Shown here: positions 49,736 through 57,159 of the stretch, in pieces | How the letters are laid out: every line of letters starts with the position of its first letter | Position numbering within the stretch: the stretch's first letter is position 1 | DNA from: Symbiodinium natans | Lineage: Eukaryota > Sar > Dinophyceae > Suessiales > Symbiodiniaceae | Assembly: GCA_905221605.1 (NCBI GenBank) | Contig: CAJNDS010001291.1 | Location: forward strand, 576,811-640,810 | Direction of reading: 5' to 3' | DNA: 64,000 bases | Program-made: the position numbers and the translations under genes | Notes under the pieces: model-generated | What the model saw: only the letters and a program-made list of their open reading frames with translations | Told to the model about the DNA's origin: nothing | The model's database searches: none

Positions 49736-50182
49736 TTATGATGATGATTTTATATAGTTTTTAACCTCATTATTTTCAATATCATTTAGATTAATATTTA
49801 TTTTTTTCAGATCTTCAAGCTCTTTTAAGATTACATTGTTTTGATGCATTTTTGATTTTTCATGTTGTGATTTTTTGTAATGTTTTACATCATAATTACA
49901 AAATGGACAATGATATATTATTTTCATATATTCTTTTCTATGTGCTTCTATTTTTTCCTTATTATCCTCTTGATATTTTTTATGTCTTGATTTTTCCTGC
50001 TCCTTATGAGTGTCCCTGTATTGCTTTTGTTTTAATTTACATAAATCTGGGTTTTCTTCATATAGTTTCCTACTTTTTTCGCGATATCGCTTTCTACAAT
50101 CGTCGCATAATTTGAAGTTTTCTGAAAATTCCCACCACTCACGCATTCTTTGGCACCCCCTGCATAACCTTGAACTCGGCAT
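49736..50182 (-). CDS. Two-finger zinc protein related to the viral GIY-YIG C-termini
   Basis: 148 residues. An N-terminal zinc site (C7, C10, C26, C29) is followed by a Lys/Glu-rich stretch (35-90) of Y-x-x-x-x-K-E type units. The C-terminal finger has C92, C95, H107 and H113. That finger, C-x2-C-x11-H-x5-H, has the same spacing as the fingers ending the three GIY-YIG nucleases in this element, and the Lys-rich middle also resembles theirs. It lacks a nuclease domain. It probably binds DNA; it could be a nuclease relative whose catalytic part was replaced, or an independent DNA-binding regulator. The start follows a TATATA tract, as elsewhere in the element. Confidence 0.75.
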   Translation of the reverse strand: MPSSRLCRGCQRMREWWEFSENFKLCDDCRKRYREKSRKLYEENPDLCKLKQKQYRDTHKEQEKSRHKKYQEDNKEKIEAHRKEYMKIIYHCPFCNYDVKHYKKSQHEKSKMHQNNVILKELEDLKKININLNDIENNEVKNYIKSSS

Positions 50183-50257
50183 TATATATAGGTATATGCT
50201 AGTATCTCTTTAAGCATTTACCATATACCATAAATTTAAAAGTTTTGTTTTTTTGGA

Positions 50258-50527
50258 TTATAGCGCATGTTTGGTTTTTAAATAACACTGTAAATCATTT
50301 AATTCTCTTCGTATAGTTTTAATATATTCGTCATCAGCTGGTGATGTATTAAATCGCACTTTCATATTTGTCATGATCTTTTCTTGTTTTAGTAATAATA
50401 AGTATTTTTTCCTTCCATAATCAACACTTAATTTATCTAATTCTATTTCAAAAGGTTCTAATATCTCTTGATATTCGCATTTTGCAATGTCCCTGCCTGT
50501 CGTGACTTCCTTAACGAGTTTCAACAT
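50258..50527 (-). CDS. Small viral protein of unknown function (89 aa)
   Basis: A helical, charged protein without a recognised domain. The start lies directly after a TATATA tract. The 45 bases upstream are nearly identical to those upstream of the next gene at 50,803, so both probably share a promoter type. A Pro-Ala-Asp-Asp turn near residue 63 separates two helices. Confidence 0.65.
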   Translation of the reverse strand: MLKLVKEVTTGRDIAKCEYQEILEPFEIELDKLSVDYGRKKYLLLLKQEKIMTNMKVRFNTSPADDEYIKTIRRELNDLQCYLKTKHAL

Positions 50528-50570
50528 ATATAATACTATATATTTTAGTTTTTAAAACTTTTAAAACTTT
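50523..50570 (-). promoter_or_regulatory. Duplicated promoter, copy 1
   Basis: Read on the minus strand it holds AAAAGTTTTAAAAGTTTTAA, ACTAAAATATATAG and TATTATATATG. It matches the sequence at 50,803-50,849 over about 45 bp and ends at the start codon of the 89-residue gene. Confidence 0.6.
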
Positions 50571-50803
50571 TAATCATTATTTTCATATAAATCTATTAAT
50601 TCTTTTTGAAGCTCAATTTGTTTTTCTAAATATTTCATTTCCTTATCTAAATGTTCCTGTTCTTCCTTTTCTATAACGCATTTTTGTTTAATTTCCTCAA
50701 TTTTGCTTATCCTACTTTCTTTGATAATTTCTAGTTTTTCTAATTCATGTTTTGCTTGTTTATAGAGTATTTCAAACAATTCATCTTGAACCGATTTTTT
50801 CAT
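50570..50803 (-). CDS. Small coiled-coil viral protein (77 aa)
   Basis: Almost the whole protein is a predicted coiled coil rich in Glu, Lys, Leu and Ile with heptad spacing, apart from the first 10 and last 5 residues. No family is recognised. The coding end lies next to the promoter of the 50,258-50,527 gene. The coil suggests a structural or scaffolding role, which is inference only. Confidence 0.65.
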   Translation of the reverse strand: MKKSVQDELFEILYKQAKHELEKLEIIKESRISKIEEIKQKCVIEKEEQEHLDKEMKYLEKQIELQKELIDLYENND

Positions 50804-50850
50804 ATATATAATACTATATATTTTAGTTTTTAAAACTTTTAAAACTTTTG
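50803..50850 (-). promoter_or_regulatory. Duplicated promoter, copy 2
   Basis: Nearly identical to the 50,523-50,570 block; placed directly upstream of the coiled-coil gene start. Confidence 0.6.
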
Positions 50851-50858
50851 GAAAATAT

Positions 50859-50893
50859 ATATTTCAATAAAGAATAATAATTTATTGAAATAT
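50859..50893. terminator. A/T hairpin after the leftward virion-protein gene
   Basis: ATTTCAATAAA (50,861-50,871) and TTTATTGAAAT (50,881-50,891) form an 11-bp stem with a 9-base loop. It follows the stop of the small frame at 50,904 and precedes the next promoter. That placement fits a transcript 3' end. Confidence 0.55.
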
Positions 50894-50903
50894 TTTGAAG
50901 CTT

Positions 50904-51005
50904 TTATTTTCTAAATATTTCTTTTCTATACAAATCTTTGAGTTCTTTCAGATATTGTTTTTTCATTTCTTTATCTCCCGCTGACCTAATCCAATTGTTA
51001 TACAT
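50904..51005 (-). CDS. 33-codon frame in phase with the upstream gene
   Basis: It begins ATG at 51,005 and encodes a charged helical peptide (NNWIRSAGDK, then KELKDLYRKE). It is in the same frame as the 401-codon gene at 51,021-52,226. Only that gene's TAA stop and five codons separate them. It may be a separate small gene, the former C-terminus of the larger protein cut off by a stop, or a readthrough extension. A hairpin at 50,859-50,893 follows. Confidence 0.45.
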   Translation of the reverse strand: MYNNWIRSAGDKEMKKQYLKELKDLYRKEIFRK

Positions 51006-51020
51006 ACTTTTATAGCTTCC

Positions 51021-52226
51021 TTAAGTTTTAGTATTTATAGTATTTCTGTTGTTCGCTTCTTCGAATACTTCTCTCAATTTTTGAATACCTATTTTGCTTG
51101 GAATGATTAATGTAGGTGATGCCATATCCTGCTCTTCTGTTGTTCCTTCCTTCAAATTTGTTTTTCTGGTTAAACGGGTTCGTGGGCGTTCATTTTGTGG
51201 TGGTTGCGGTGGTTGTGGCGGTGGCGCGTTTCCGCTTGAACTTGACGAACCGCCTTCTTGAAAATTTGGCTGTGGTGGTGGCGGTGTTTTCGGTGATGGT
51301 CTGGGTCTTGCTTTTGTTCTCGGCTCTGTTGGTCGCTGTGGTATTGGTGGTAATTCTGCTAGCGTAGGTTGGCTTGATGATGCAATCGGTAAAGGTTGTT
51401 GTGTAGCACCGACGTTAGGTTGATGTGGTTGTAAAACTATTGAAGGTTGTAAATATTCCATGTTTGGAATTGGCATGGGGTCATAAGTTGTAAATTGACC
51501 CGCGCGAGGATCTCCTGTAAAATCTAACAGTTGTCTCGGTGGCGGGCTTATTCTCCTCATTAATGTCTCGCCTAATGCTTGTGCGGCTTCCTGTGTAAGT
51601 CCAGCAAACGCGGCAGTTCCAAAATCCATACCGGAAATCATATTACCCGCAACATTACCCCCTACTCGTAATGCCCCGCTTCCTAAACTTAATGCCCCGC
51701 TTCCTAAACTCCGAAGAATGCCCGAACCGCCTTCTTCCTCTCTTTCTAACTGTTGTTGGTGCGCTTGATTGATTGCTTGTTGGTTGCCTTGACGTGCGGT
51801 TGCTACGTTTCCTAATGTTTCATCGATTTGAAACAATTGTTGCTCGGGGGGTGTGCCGAATTCTTCAATAAAAGACATATTGTCGGTGTCCGTTGCAATA
51901 CGAAACATTTCTGGCGATCTGGGTTGTTCTGGTTCTGGGCGATCGTGCTCTGTAAATAATGCTCTATGTGTAAAATTGTTATCGCTAGCGTATTCGCGTA
52001 GCATATGATCCCTAACAATTCTTTCAGCAATTTGTTTTTCTTGAACCTTTAATTTATCTAAATGATCTTTTCCATCAAAACGAGTTCCTTTGTTGCTTTG
52101 TTTATAGAATACAGCATCTCTATTAGGAAAGGGTTTTAACGCTTCTTCATCGTCATTAACCAGCTCCAAAATATCTTCATATCTAGATCTTCTGTGAAAT
52201 TGTATACCAGCGTTTTTAACTACCAT
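51021..52226 (-). CDS. Probable minor virion protein, Gly/Ala- and Pro-rich (401 aa)
   Basis: The N-terminal 140 residues are charged. Residues 166-219 form a Gly/Ala/Leu-rich amphipathic stretch containing two copies of LGSGAL. Residues about 260-350 are Pro-, Gln- and Ser-rich and probably unfolded. No family is recognised. Position among capsid genes and the Gly/Ala segment suggest an internal or membrane-active virion component, which is inference. The repeated LGSGAL comes from a short DNA duplication (about 51,673-51,708). An in-frame continuation after the TAA is noted separately. The first ATG after the TATATA tract was taken as start. Confidence 0.7.
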   Translation of the reverse strand: MVVKNAGIQFHRRSRYEDILELVNDDEEALKPFPNRDAVFYKQSNKGTRFDGKDHLDKLKVQEKQIAERIVRDHMLREYASDNNFTHRALFTEHDRPEPEQPRSPEMFRIATDTDNMSFIEEFGTPPEQQLFQIDETLGNVATARQGNQQAINQAHQQQLEREEEGGSGILRSLGSGALSLGSGALRVGGNVAGNMISGMDFGTAAFAGLTQEAAQALGETLMRRISPPPRQLLDFTGDPRAGQFTTYDPMPIPNMEYLQPSIVLQPHQPNVGATQQPLPIASSSQPTLAELPPIPQRPTEPRTKARPRPSPKTPPPPQPNFQEGGSSSSSGNAPPPQPPQPPQNERPRTRLTRKTNLKEGTTEEQDMASPTLIIPSKIGIQKLREVFEEANNRNTINTKT

Positions 52227-52244
52227 TCTTTTTTATATATTGTT

Positions 52245-52586
52245 TTAGAAAATAGTCTCGCTTAACTCGCTTAATGTGTCATATCTTTTTCTGAGATGTT
52301 CCAGAGAAGTCTCGGGTATTCTTGGATTATGCATTTCCCCTTTCAATCTTGACATCTCACTTTCATAATTTGCTTTCATCTGACCCTCTAACAATCTACG
52401 CTTAAACGCTATGTTTTTTTCTTTTGCCTCTCTCGCTTCCAGTTGCTTTTTCAAATTCAGTAGATAATCAATATTTTGCTGTCGGTATACGAGATCTTCC
52501 GGCGAATTCACGACAGGATTATCTAATGATTTTTTCTTATGCATTTTTTTATTTTTCTGAAATTTGAACCTATTATATAGAACCAT
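52245..52586 (-). CDS. Small coiled-coil viral protein (113 aa)
   Basis: A basic N-terminus (residues 1-22) is followed by a long charged helix (about 36-85) and a short C-terminal helix. The sequence has the look of a structural adaptor, but no family is recognised. Gaps to both neighbours are short (18 and 12 bases) and the start follows a TATATA tract, so it belongs to the leftward structural block. A second Met at residue 15 is an alternative start. Confidence 0.65.
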   Translation of the reverse strand: MVLYNRFKFQKNKKMHKKKSLDNPVVNSPEDLVYRQQNIDYLLNLKKQLEAREAKEKNIAFKRRLLEGQMKANYESEMSRLKGEMHNPRIPETSLEHLRKRYDTLSELSETIF

Positions 52587-52598
52587 TTGTATATATTA

Positions 52599-53150
52599 TT
52601 ATTTAGATTTTTTACTTCTTGATTGAAACATGGCTTTGCACATATTATCAGATTTTTCCTGTCTTCTTCTCAAAATTTCGGCGTTCATTGATTTCATTTG
52701 TAGTTGCAATAATTGTTGTTGCGTTAAATTTGCATAAGGATTTGAAAATTGTTGCGGTTGCACTGGCGGAATTGCTTTTGTAACAGGCGGTTGTTGCTCT
52801 TGATATCGTGGCGGTGCCACTGAATTATTTTCATTATGTTCCGGTGCGAGAGGTTCAACGTTTATTTTTGCTTTGGTTCTAGGAGCTTGTCTTTTTACTG
52901 GTTTATCAATAATATTACTTGGTTTCTTTTCGCATTTTTCAGGATGGGTATATCTCAACGTTTTTATAGTCATCGTTTTTTTACAGTCCCTACATTCAGC
53001 AGGTTCTTTTACAACGTCACGAATTTTAACTCTTTTAGCTTCTTCCTTTTCCGGTTCAGGTATTGGTGTTTCGGTTTCAGGTTGCGCTTCGGTTGCTTCG
53101 TTTTCAGGTTCATCATTGACTGCTACAATTTCCGAGCTTTGATCTGTCAT
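52599..53150 (-). CDS. Acidic/basic viral protein with a C-C-H-C zinc site (183 aa)
   Basis: The start at 53,150 was chosen because it directly follows TATATATATA; a longer frame to 53,189 adds 13 residues that would overlap the promoter. Residues 10-40 are acidic and Pro-rich. A zinc site follows (C53, C56, H69, C73) in the pattern C-R-D-C-K-K-x-M then K-T-L-R-Y-T-H. To my knowledge this motif recurs in proteins of algal PLVs and giant viruses, without known function. The C-terminal part is Pro/Gln-rich with a final basic tail. It lies directly downstream of the minor capsid gene. Confidence 0.65.
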   Translation of the reverse strand: MTDQSSEIVAVNDEPENEATEAQPETETPIPEPEKEEAKRVKIRDVVKEPAECRDCKKTMTIKTLRYTHPEKCEKKPSNIIDKPVKRQAPRTKAKINVEPLAPEHNENNSVAPPRYQEQQPPVTKAIPPVQPQQFSNPYANLTQQQLLQLQMKSMNAEILRRRQEKSDNMCKAMFQSRSKKSK

Positions 53151-53185
53151 ATATATATATTGTTCTATATATTTTCTATTACGTT

Positions 53186-54055
53186 TCATGTAGCATCGCT
53201 ATTATGGAAGAGCAACGAAAAACTCAAATCGACGCCGTTGAAGTCGATAAGGTTGCCCGTTTCATCAGTTATTCTAAACGTTAGTCGTCTTATTGAACGA
53301 CGCGAGACATTAACATAATCGTAATCTGTAACGCCGTAGGGATCATTTATAATACCTGCGAAGGAAGCATTGACAGGAACTTTTTTTACGATCGCATTTG
53401 AAAAAGACGAAGGACTATGAAAATTATTATTTGACAGTTCCGGACACGATATGTATAGGTCTTGGTGATGGAGAAGCTTAATAAAGCCGGTTGTCCATGG
53501 AGCGGATGAAGTGAAACTATCGCCTACCGTAACGTTAAAACTTAACACTTCATTTATAGAGTTTAAATTATTCAGATCTACGCTGTTGGAAAACGAACCT
53601 ACGAAAGATGGAACGTCGGCATCAGTTAAGGGAATAAAAAGCACCTCTGTATAATTTGAGGATACCGTCATCTTATTTGATATCGTGTTGTATGTGACGG
53701 TATAGGAATTTGACCGACCGCCACTATCAAAGAAAAAATTCAGTTGTGTCTGAATTGCATTTGCTAATTCCGGCGGTGAGTAATTTCCAACCGGTATTTC
53801 AATACGCCTATACGTTATGCCTTGCGGTGTAGCTGGTGCGATGATTTGATGTCTAAAATATAGATTTTGATTATTTGTGTTTATTGAATACCACGTATTC
53901 GGAATGGCTAGCTCATGAACTTGCATAATAGTTCCATCGGGTATTTCAAAGGTTTCCCTTAATTCAATTTGAAAGTCGCTTATTCCACGACTGTTTGAAG
54001 TGCGGTATTTTGAATTTACATAAACTTTTTTATACGTCAATGGTCTGATGCTCAT
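53186..54055 (-). CDS. Minor capsid protein (penton-like, single jelly roll)
   Basis: 289 residues from the start at 54,055; a longer frame adds 37 hydrophobic residues that are probably untranslated promoter. The protein is rich in beta-type segments. It carries hallmarks of the polinton and PLV minor capsid protein: an N-terminal VYVNSKYRTS segment, then late in the chain VKKVPVNASF, and a C-terminal block R-x-L-T-F-R-I-T-D-E-T-G-N followed by FNGVDLSFSLLF. In these viruses it forms the pentons at the capsid vertices. It diverges from the rightward lipase-like gene across a 53-bp shared promoter. Confidence 0.8.
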   Translation of the reverse strand: MSIRPLTYKKVYVNSKYRTSNSRGISDFQIELRETFEIPDGTIMQVHELAIPNTWYSINTNNQNLYFRHQIIAPATPQGITYRRIEIPVGNYSPPELANAIQTQLNFFFDSGGRSNSYTVTYNTISNKMTVSSNYTEVLFIPLTDADVPSFVGSFSNSVDLNNLNSINEVLSFNVTVGDSFTSSAPWTTGFIKLLHHQDLYISCPELSNNNFHSPSSFSNAIVKKVPVNASFAGIINDPYGVTDYDYVNVSRRSIRRLTFRITDETGNLIDFNGVDLSFSLLFHNSDAT

Positions 54056-54108
54056 AATATTGTTATAGAATATAATTGATATAAATAATTTATAATCTTT
54101 TTTATATA
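54056..54108. promoter_or_regulatory. Divergent A/T-rich promoter region
   Basis: The 53 bases between the minor capsid gene (leftward) and the lipase-like gene (rightward) are nearly all A/T. They contain TTTTTTATATA directly before the rightward ATG. Confidence 0.5.
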
Positions 54109-54660
54109 ATGTCAAAAATACAATCGCAACTAAATACGATGCTAGAAAGTAACGGCAAAATTTCAAATTCGCAGGGTATTAAATATGCTTACGATCGTGA
54201 TAATAAAATTTTTGTTAAAGGAAATAAAATGTATGTTGGAGGAACAACAACAGCGAGAGATTGGCAACAAAATTTTACGAAATTAAAAACTGGTGGAATT
54301 AGAGACATGGATCGCTACAAAGAAGCTAGGCGAGTATTAATGGAAAATCCGCAAGTGGATACGCTATTAGGGCACAGTATGGGAGGCAGTGTTGTTTTAG
54401 AGTTAAACAAAGAGTTTAAGGACAAAAATTATAAAACTAGAACATACGATGCTCCCGTGGTAAGTTTGATTGCACCTATTTTTGGTTTAGATAAACCGAC
54501 AGAACAGCATAAGCGATTTAGAAAAACTGGCGATATTGTTAGTAGTCTTGATAGTGGAGCAATCAATTATAACACAAATTCATTCAATCCTGTAAAAAAT
54601 CATGACATAGACGAACTATTAAACATTGATGAAACGATCCCCGAACAAGGATGGTTTTAA
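54109..54660 (+). CDS. Class-3-lipase-like alpha/beta hydrolase
   Basis: 183 residues. The nucleophile elbow G-H-S-M-G-G spans residues 88-93 with Ser90. Candidate partners in lipase order are Asp142 in GDIVSSLD and His165 in KNHDID, so the triad appears complete. An upstream YVGGTTTARDW segment fits the oxyanion-side region of class 3 lipases. These enzymes cleave ester bonds in lipids. In a virus of this type a virion lipase could help cross a host membrane, by analogy with other virion-borne lipases; this is inference. No signal peptide is seen. It begins the rightward structural block, directly after a TATATA tract. Confidence 0.75.
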   Translation: MSKIQSQLNTMLESNGKISNSQGIKYAYDRDNKIFVKGNKMYVGGTTTARDWQQNFTKLKTGGIRDMDRYKEARRVLMENPQVDTLLGHSMGGSVVLELNKEFKDKNYKTRTYDAPVVSLIAPIFGLDKPTEQHKRFRKTGDIVSSLDSGAINYNTNSFNPVKNHDIDELLNIDETIPEQGWF

Positions 54661-54702
54661 TTCCGTTTAAAGAGATAATCGTATTAAATCGTATATAACC
54701 GT

Positions 54703-55320
54703 ATGAAGGGTAAAATATATTCCATCAGAAATTATATTGACACAGATATATATGTAGGTTCAACATATCAAGCCTTATCAAAGAGAATGACCGACCACAG
54801 GCGGAGCATAAACAACACAAGAGATAAGCACATGCTACTTTACTGTAAGATGCGAGAATTTGGAGTTGAAAATTTCTATATTGAACTTTTAGAAGAATAT
54901 GAGTGTGAGAATAAAGAACAATTGAGAGCAAAAGAGGGTGAATATATCAGAACAATGGGTTCATTAAACCGAAGAATAGAAGGAAGAACAATTAAAGAAT
55001 GGAGAGATGATAACAAAGATCATTTGAAGGAACAAAAACAAAAATATTATCAGGAAAACAAAGAAAGTCTTCTTTCAAAAAGTAAAGAGTATGTTAGTAA
55101 GAACAAGCAAAAAACAGTAGAATATCAAAAGCAATATCGAGAACTTCATAAGGAAGGAGCACAAGAATACAAAAGAAACTGGTTTCAAGAACATAAGGAT
55201 ATATTATTACAGAAGTGTTTATGTGAATGTGGTAAGTATTATACAGCTTGTCATAAACGACGACACGAAAGAACAAAGCAACATATAGAGTTTGTAAGCA
55301 GTCAAGAAACATTGTATTAA
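54703..55320 (+). CDS. GIY-YIG nuclease with C-terminal zinc finger (copy 1)
   Basis: 205 residues. The N-terminal GIY-YIG domain has KIYSI (Tyr6), IYVGST (Tyr17-Thr21), Arg28 and the metal-binding Glu of KEGEYIR (Glu80). A Lys-rich helical linker of NKE/QKY units spans 100-165. The protein ends in a finger with C174, C176, H188 and H194. GIY-YIG enzymes cut DNA; free-standing copies in viruses are often homing endonucleases. It sits between the lipase-like gene and the major capsid region, and an A/T hairpin overlaps its stop codon. Confidence 0.85.
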   Translation: MKGKIYSIRNYIDTDIYVGSTYQALSKRMTDHRRSINNTRDKHMLLYCKMREFGVENFYIELLEEYECENKEQLRAKEGEYIRTMGSLNRRIEGRTIKEWRDDNKDHLKEQKQKYYQENKESLLSKSKEYVSKNKQKTVEYQKQYRELHKEGAQEYKRNWFQEHKDILLQKCLCECGKYYTACHKRRHERTKQHIEFVSSQETLY

Positions 55321-55342
55321 TAATATTCTCTGTATTATTAAT
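55316..55342. terminator. A/T hairpin at the 3' end of GIY-YIG copy 1
   Basis: ATTAATAATA, a 7-base loop TTCTCTG, then TATTATTAAT: a perfect 10-bp stem that includes the TAA stop. The next gene starts at 55,346. Confidence 0.6.
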
Positions 55343-55345
55343 ATA

Positions 55346-55624
55346 ATGCTTAATAAGGTCAGGAAACCAAAGGAACAAACACGGATAGGAAAAGCCCCCG
55401 AAAACGTCCAATTTAAAAACAAGCTTACGAAAAGCATCAACAATTCATCTTATGAAACTATTAGAGGAATTGTTGAAGCCGACGCTCAGCAGAGCCTCGC
55501 GAGCATTCGCGACGCTTCGGCAGTATCACAACCGCAATTAGAAAAACAAATTTCAAAAAATATTAACAATTTAAATTCACATAAAAAATATAATAATATT
55601 AATTCTAAAAAATCTAATAAATAA
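55346..55624 (+). CDS. Small basic viral protein (92 aa)
   Basis: A Lys/Asn/Ser-rich protein with a central Ala-rich helix (about residues 38-75) and a poly-basic Asn/Lys tail. No family is recognised. It ends ten bases before the major capsid gene. The composition would suit a DNA- or capsid-binding virion protein, but that is inference. Confidence 0.6.
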   Translation: MLNKVRKPKEQTRIGKAPENVQFKNKLTKSINNSSYETIRGIVEADAQQSLASIRDASAVSQPQLEKQISKNINNLNSHKKYNNINSKKSNK

Positions 55625-55634
55625 TATATAAGTT

Positions 55635-57101
55635 ATGGATTTAGTTATTGCTGAAACACAGGATAATATGATAAACTCGTTACAGTTCGGACTTCCCGAA
55701 AGTGCCGCGTATATCACCGATCGTAAGCAGGTTCATTTCCCTAGTGTATCCGGAAATATTTTTAGTTCAAATAATGGTAATAAATATATTAAATTTGTGA
55801 TCACGGGAGAAGACAACAATTACATCGATATGTCCAGCATTTGCTTATTTTTTGATGTTGTGAATACATCAACCACGGCAGGAGAATATTTAAGACCATT
55901 AGGTGAAAGCCACGCCTTTTTTACTCGTTATAGATGCAATGCGGCAGGACAACAAATTAACGATATCGATAATTATAATTTAGTATGTGAAGAAATGAAA
56001 TCTTTTAAAAGTGAAGAAGTAAGAAATTTAGACGACATCCAAGAAGGTTGTTTAACACGATATGACAGCCGAATTAATAGACTTTATGCGTTTGCAATTG
56101 AAGGACACGATGCCACCGCTACTACTGGTAGAAATGATAGAGGAATTGTTTTACCAAAACTTACAAGAGCTAACACGACAGGAATTGAGCAAGGTAAATT
56201 CGTTCGGATGGGGCATAAGCCATGTTGCGGGTTCGTTCAATCAGGGTATTATCCTCCTATTCGATATTGTCCGTTAGAATTTATTTTTGAAATTTGTTCC
56301 GATGCACAAGAACCGGTAATCAATCCGGCTACGCCGGTAGCAGGAACACAGGCAGAAGACGATGTTAATGGTTTATATTTTACCACACGAAACACTACAA
56401 CTTCGTGGGCAATTCAAAATTGTATCCTTCGATGCGAATTAATCACAGTCGACAATTCCGTCAATAATAACGTGGTTTCACATTTATTGAAAGGGGGTCG
56501 GCTTCGTATGGTTTATCCAGCCTACCATAGTTTTTCACAATCTTTCGCGGCAGGAAATACCGAAATCAATATGAACATTGTTAAGTCTTCAACACGATTA
56601 TCTCAAATGTTTTTTACCCTTTCTAATTCACAGATTGATAATCATAACACTGCGGCAAATTTTGCGAAGAAAAAATGGACATGGTTTTATCATCCTATGT
56701 CGGCGTCAATTGACAATTTAGAAGGTGTAATCGACAGCGCTAAACAAATTTCATATTATGTTCAGATCGCGAATAAAAAGTTCCCAGAACAAGCGGTAGA
56801 AAGTTTAGCCGAAGCAATGTATTTCTTACGTCGTGCTGTTAATGTTATGTCGCCGTTTTACGACGGTTTCTCGATTGACATTTATAGATATGCCAACGAT
56901 AAGTTTATTGGAGGAATAAATTTCGATAAGCAACCCGATATGAATTTTACCGGATCCAACACTAAAATGGGCAGCTTATTGACTTTTAAATTGAAAGGGG
57001 CGAACAACACATTCGCATTAGGAATTGAGCAAGTATATGTCACCCTTATAAGTGAGCATGTTTTTGAACTGAGCGAAGCAAGTAGCACGGTTTTAGATTA
57101 A
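55635..57101 (+). CDS. MCP: Major capsid protein (double jelly roll)
   Basis: 488 residues. The N-terminal segment HFPSVSGNIFSSNN and KYIKFVITGEDNNYID open the first jelly roll. RYRCNAAGQQINDIDNYN is the conserved 'G-x-x-I-x-D-I-x-x-Y' region of polinton, PLV and virophage-like hexons. The second jelly roll includes LRMVYPAYHSFSQSF and a C-terminal strand GIEQVYVTLISEH. Length is within the usual 450-650 range. The NCLDV-type N-terminal signature is absent, so a PLV-type hexon is favoured over a giant-virus one. It would form the trimeric capsomers of an icosahedral shell together with the penton-like protein. GIY-YIG genes flank it on both sides. Confidence 0.85.
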   Translation: MDLVIAETQDNMINSLQFGLPESAAYITDRKQVHFPSVSGNIFSSNNGNKYIKFVITGEDNNYIDMSSICLFFDVVNTSTTAGEYLRPLGESHAFFTRYRCNAAGQQINDIDNYNLVCEEMKSFKSEEVRNLDDIQEGCLTRYDSRINRLYAFAIEGHDATATTGRNDRGIVLPKLTRANTTGIEQGKFVRMGHKPCCGFVQSGYYPPIRYCPLEFIFEICSDAQEPVINPATPVAGTQAEDDVNGLYFTTRNTTTSWAIQNCILRCELITVDNSVNNNVVSHLLKGGRLRMVYPAYHSFSQSFAAGNTEINMNIVKSSTRLSQMFFTLSNSQIDNHNTAANFAKKKWTWFYHPMSASIDNLEGVIDSAKQISYYVQIANKKFPEQAVESLAEAMYFLRRAVNVMSPFYDGFSIDIYRYANDKFIGGINFDKQPDMNFTGSNTKMGSLLTFKLKGANNTFALGIEQVYVTLISEHVFELSEASSTVLD

Positions 57102-57124
57102 TTTGTAACTGTATAGAAAAGTAA

Positions 57125-57144
57125 CTTATAAATCATATTATAAG
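57125..57144. terminator. Short A/T hairpin after the major capsid gene
   Basis: CTTATAA, loop ATCATA, TTATAAG: a 7-bp stem 24 bases after the capsid stop codon and just before the promoter of the second GIY-YIG gene. Confidence 0.45.
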
Positions 57145-57159
57145 ATTATATAATATATT

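Noticed and set aside
52836-53318. 160-codon plus-strand frame opposite the zinc and capsid genes
   Set aside because: A Phe/Arg-rich shadow of leftward genes that have clear protein features.
53151-54166. Longer N-termini for the zinc protein (to 53,189) and the minor capsid protein (to 54,166)
   Set aside because: The added residues are A/T-tract translations upstream of the TATATA-type promoter, and the later ATG fits the context of the other genes.
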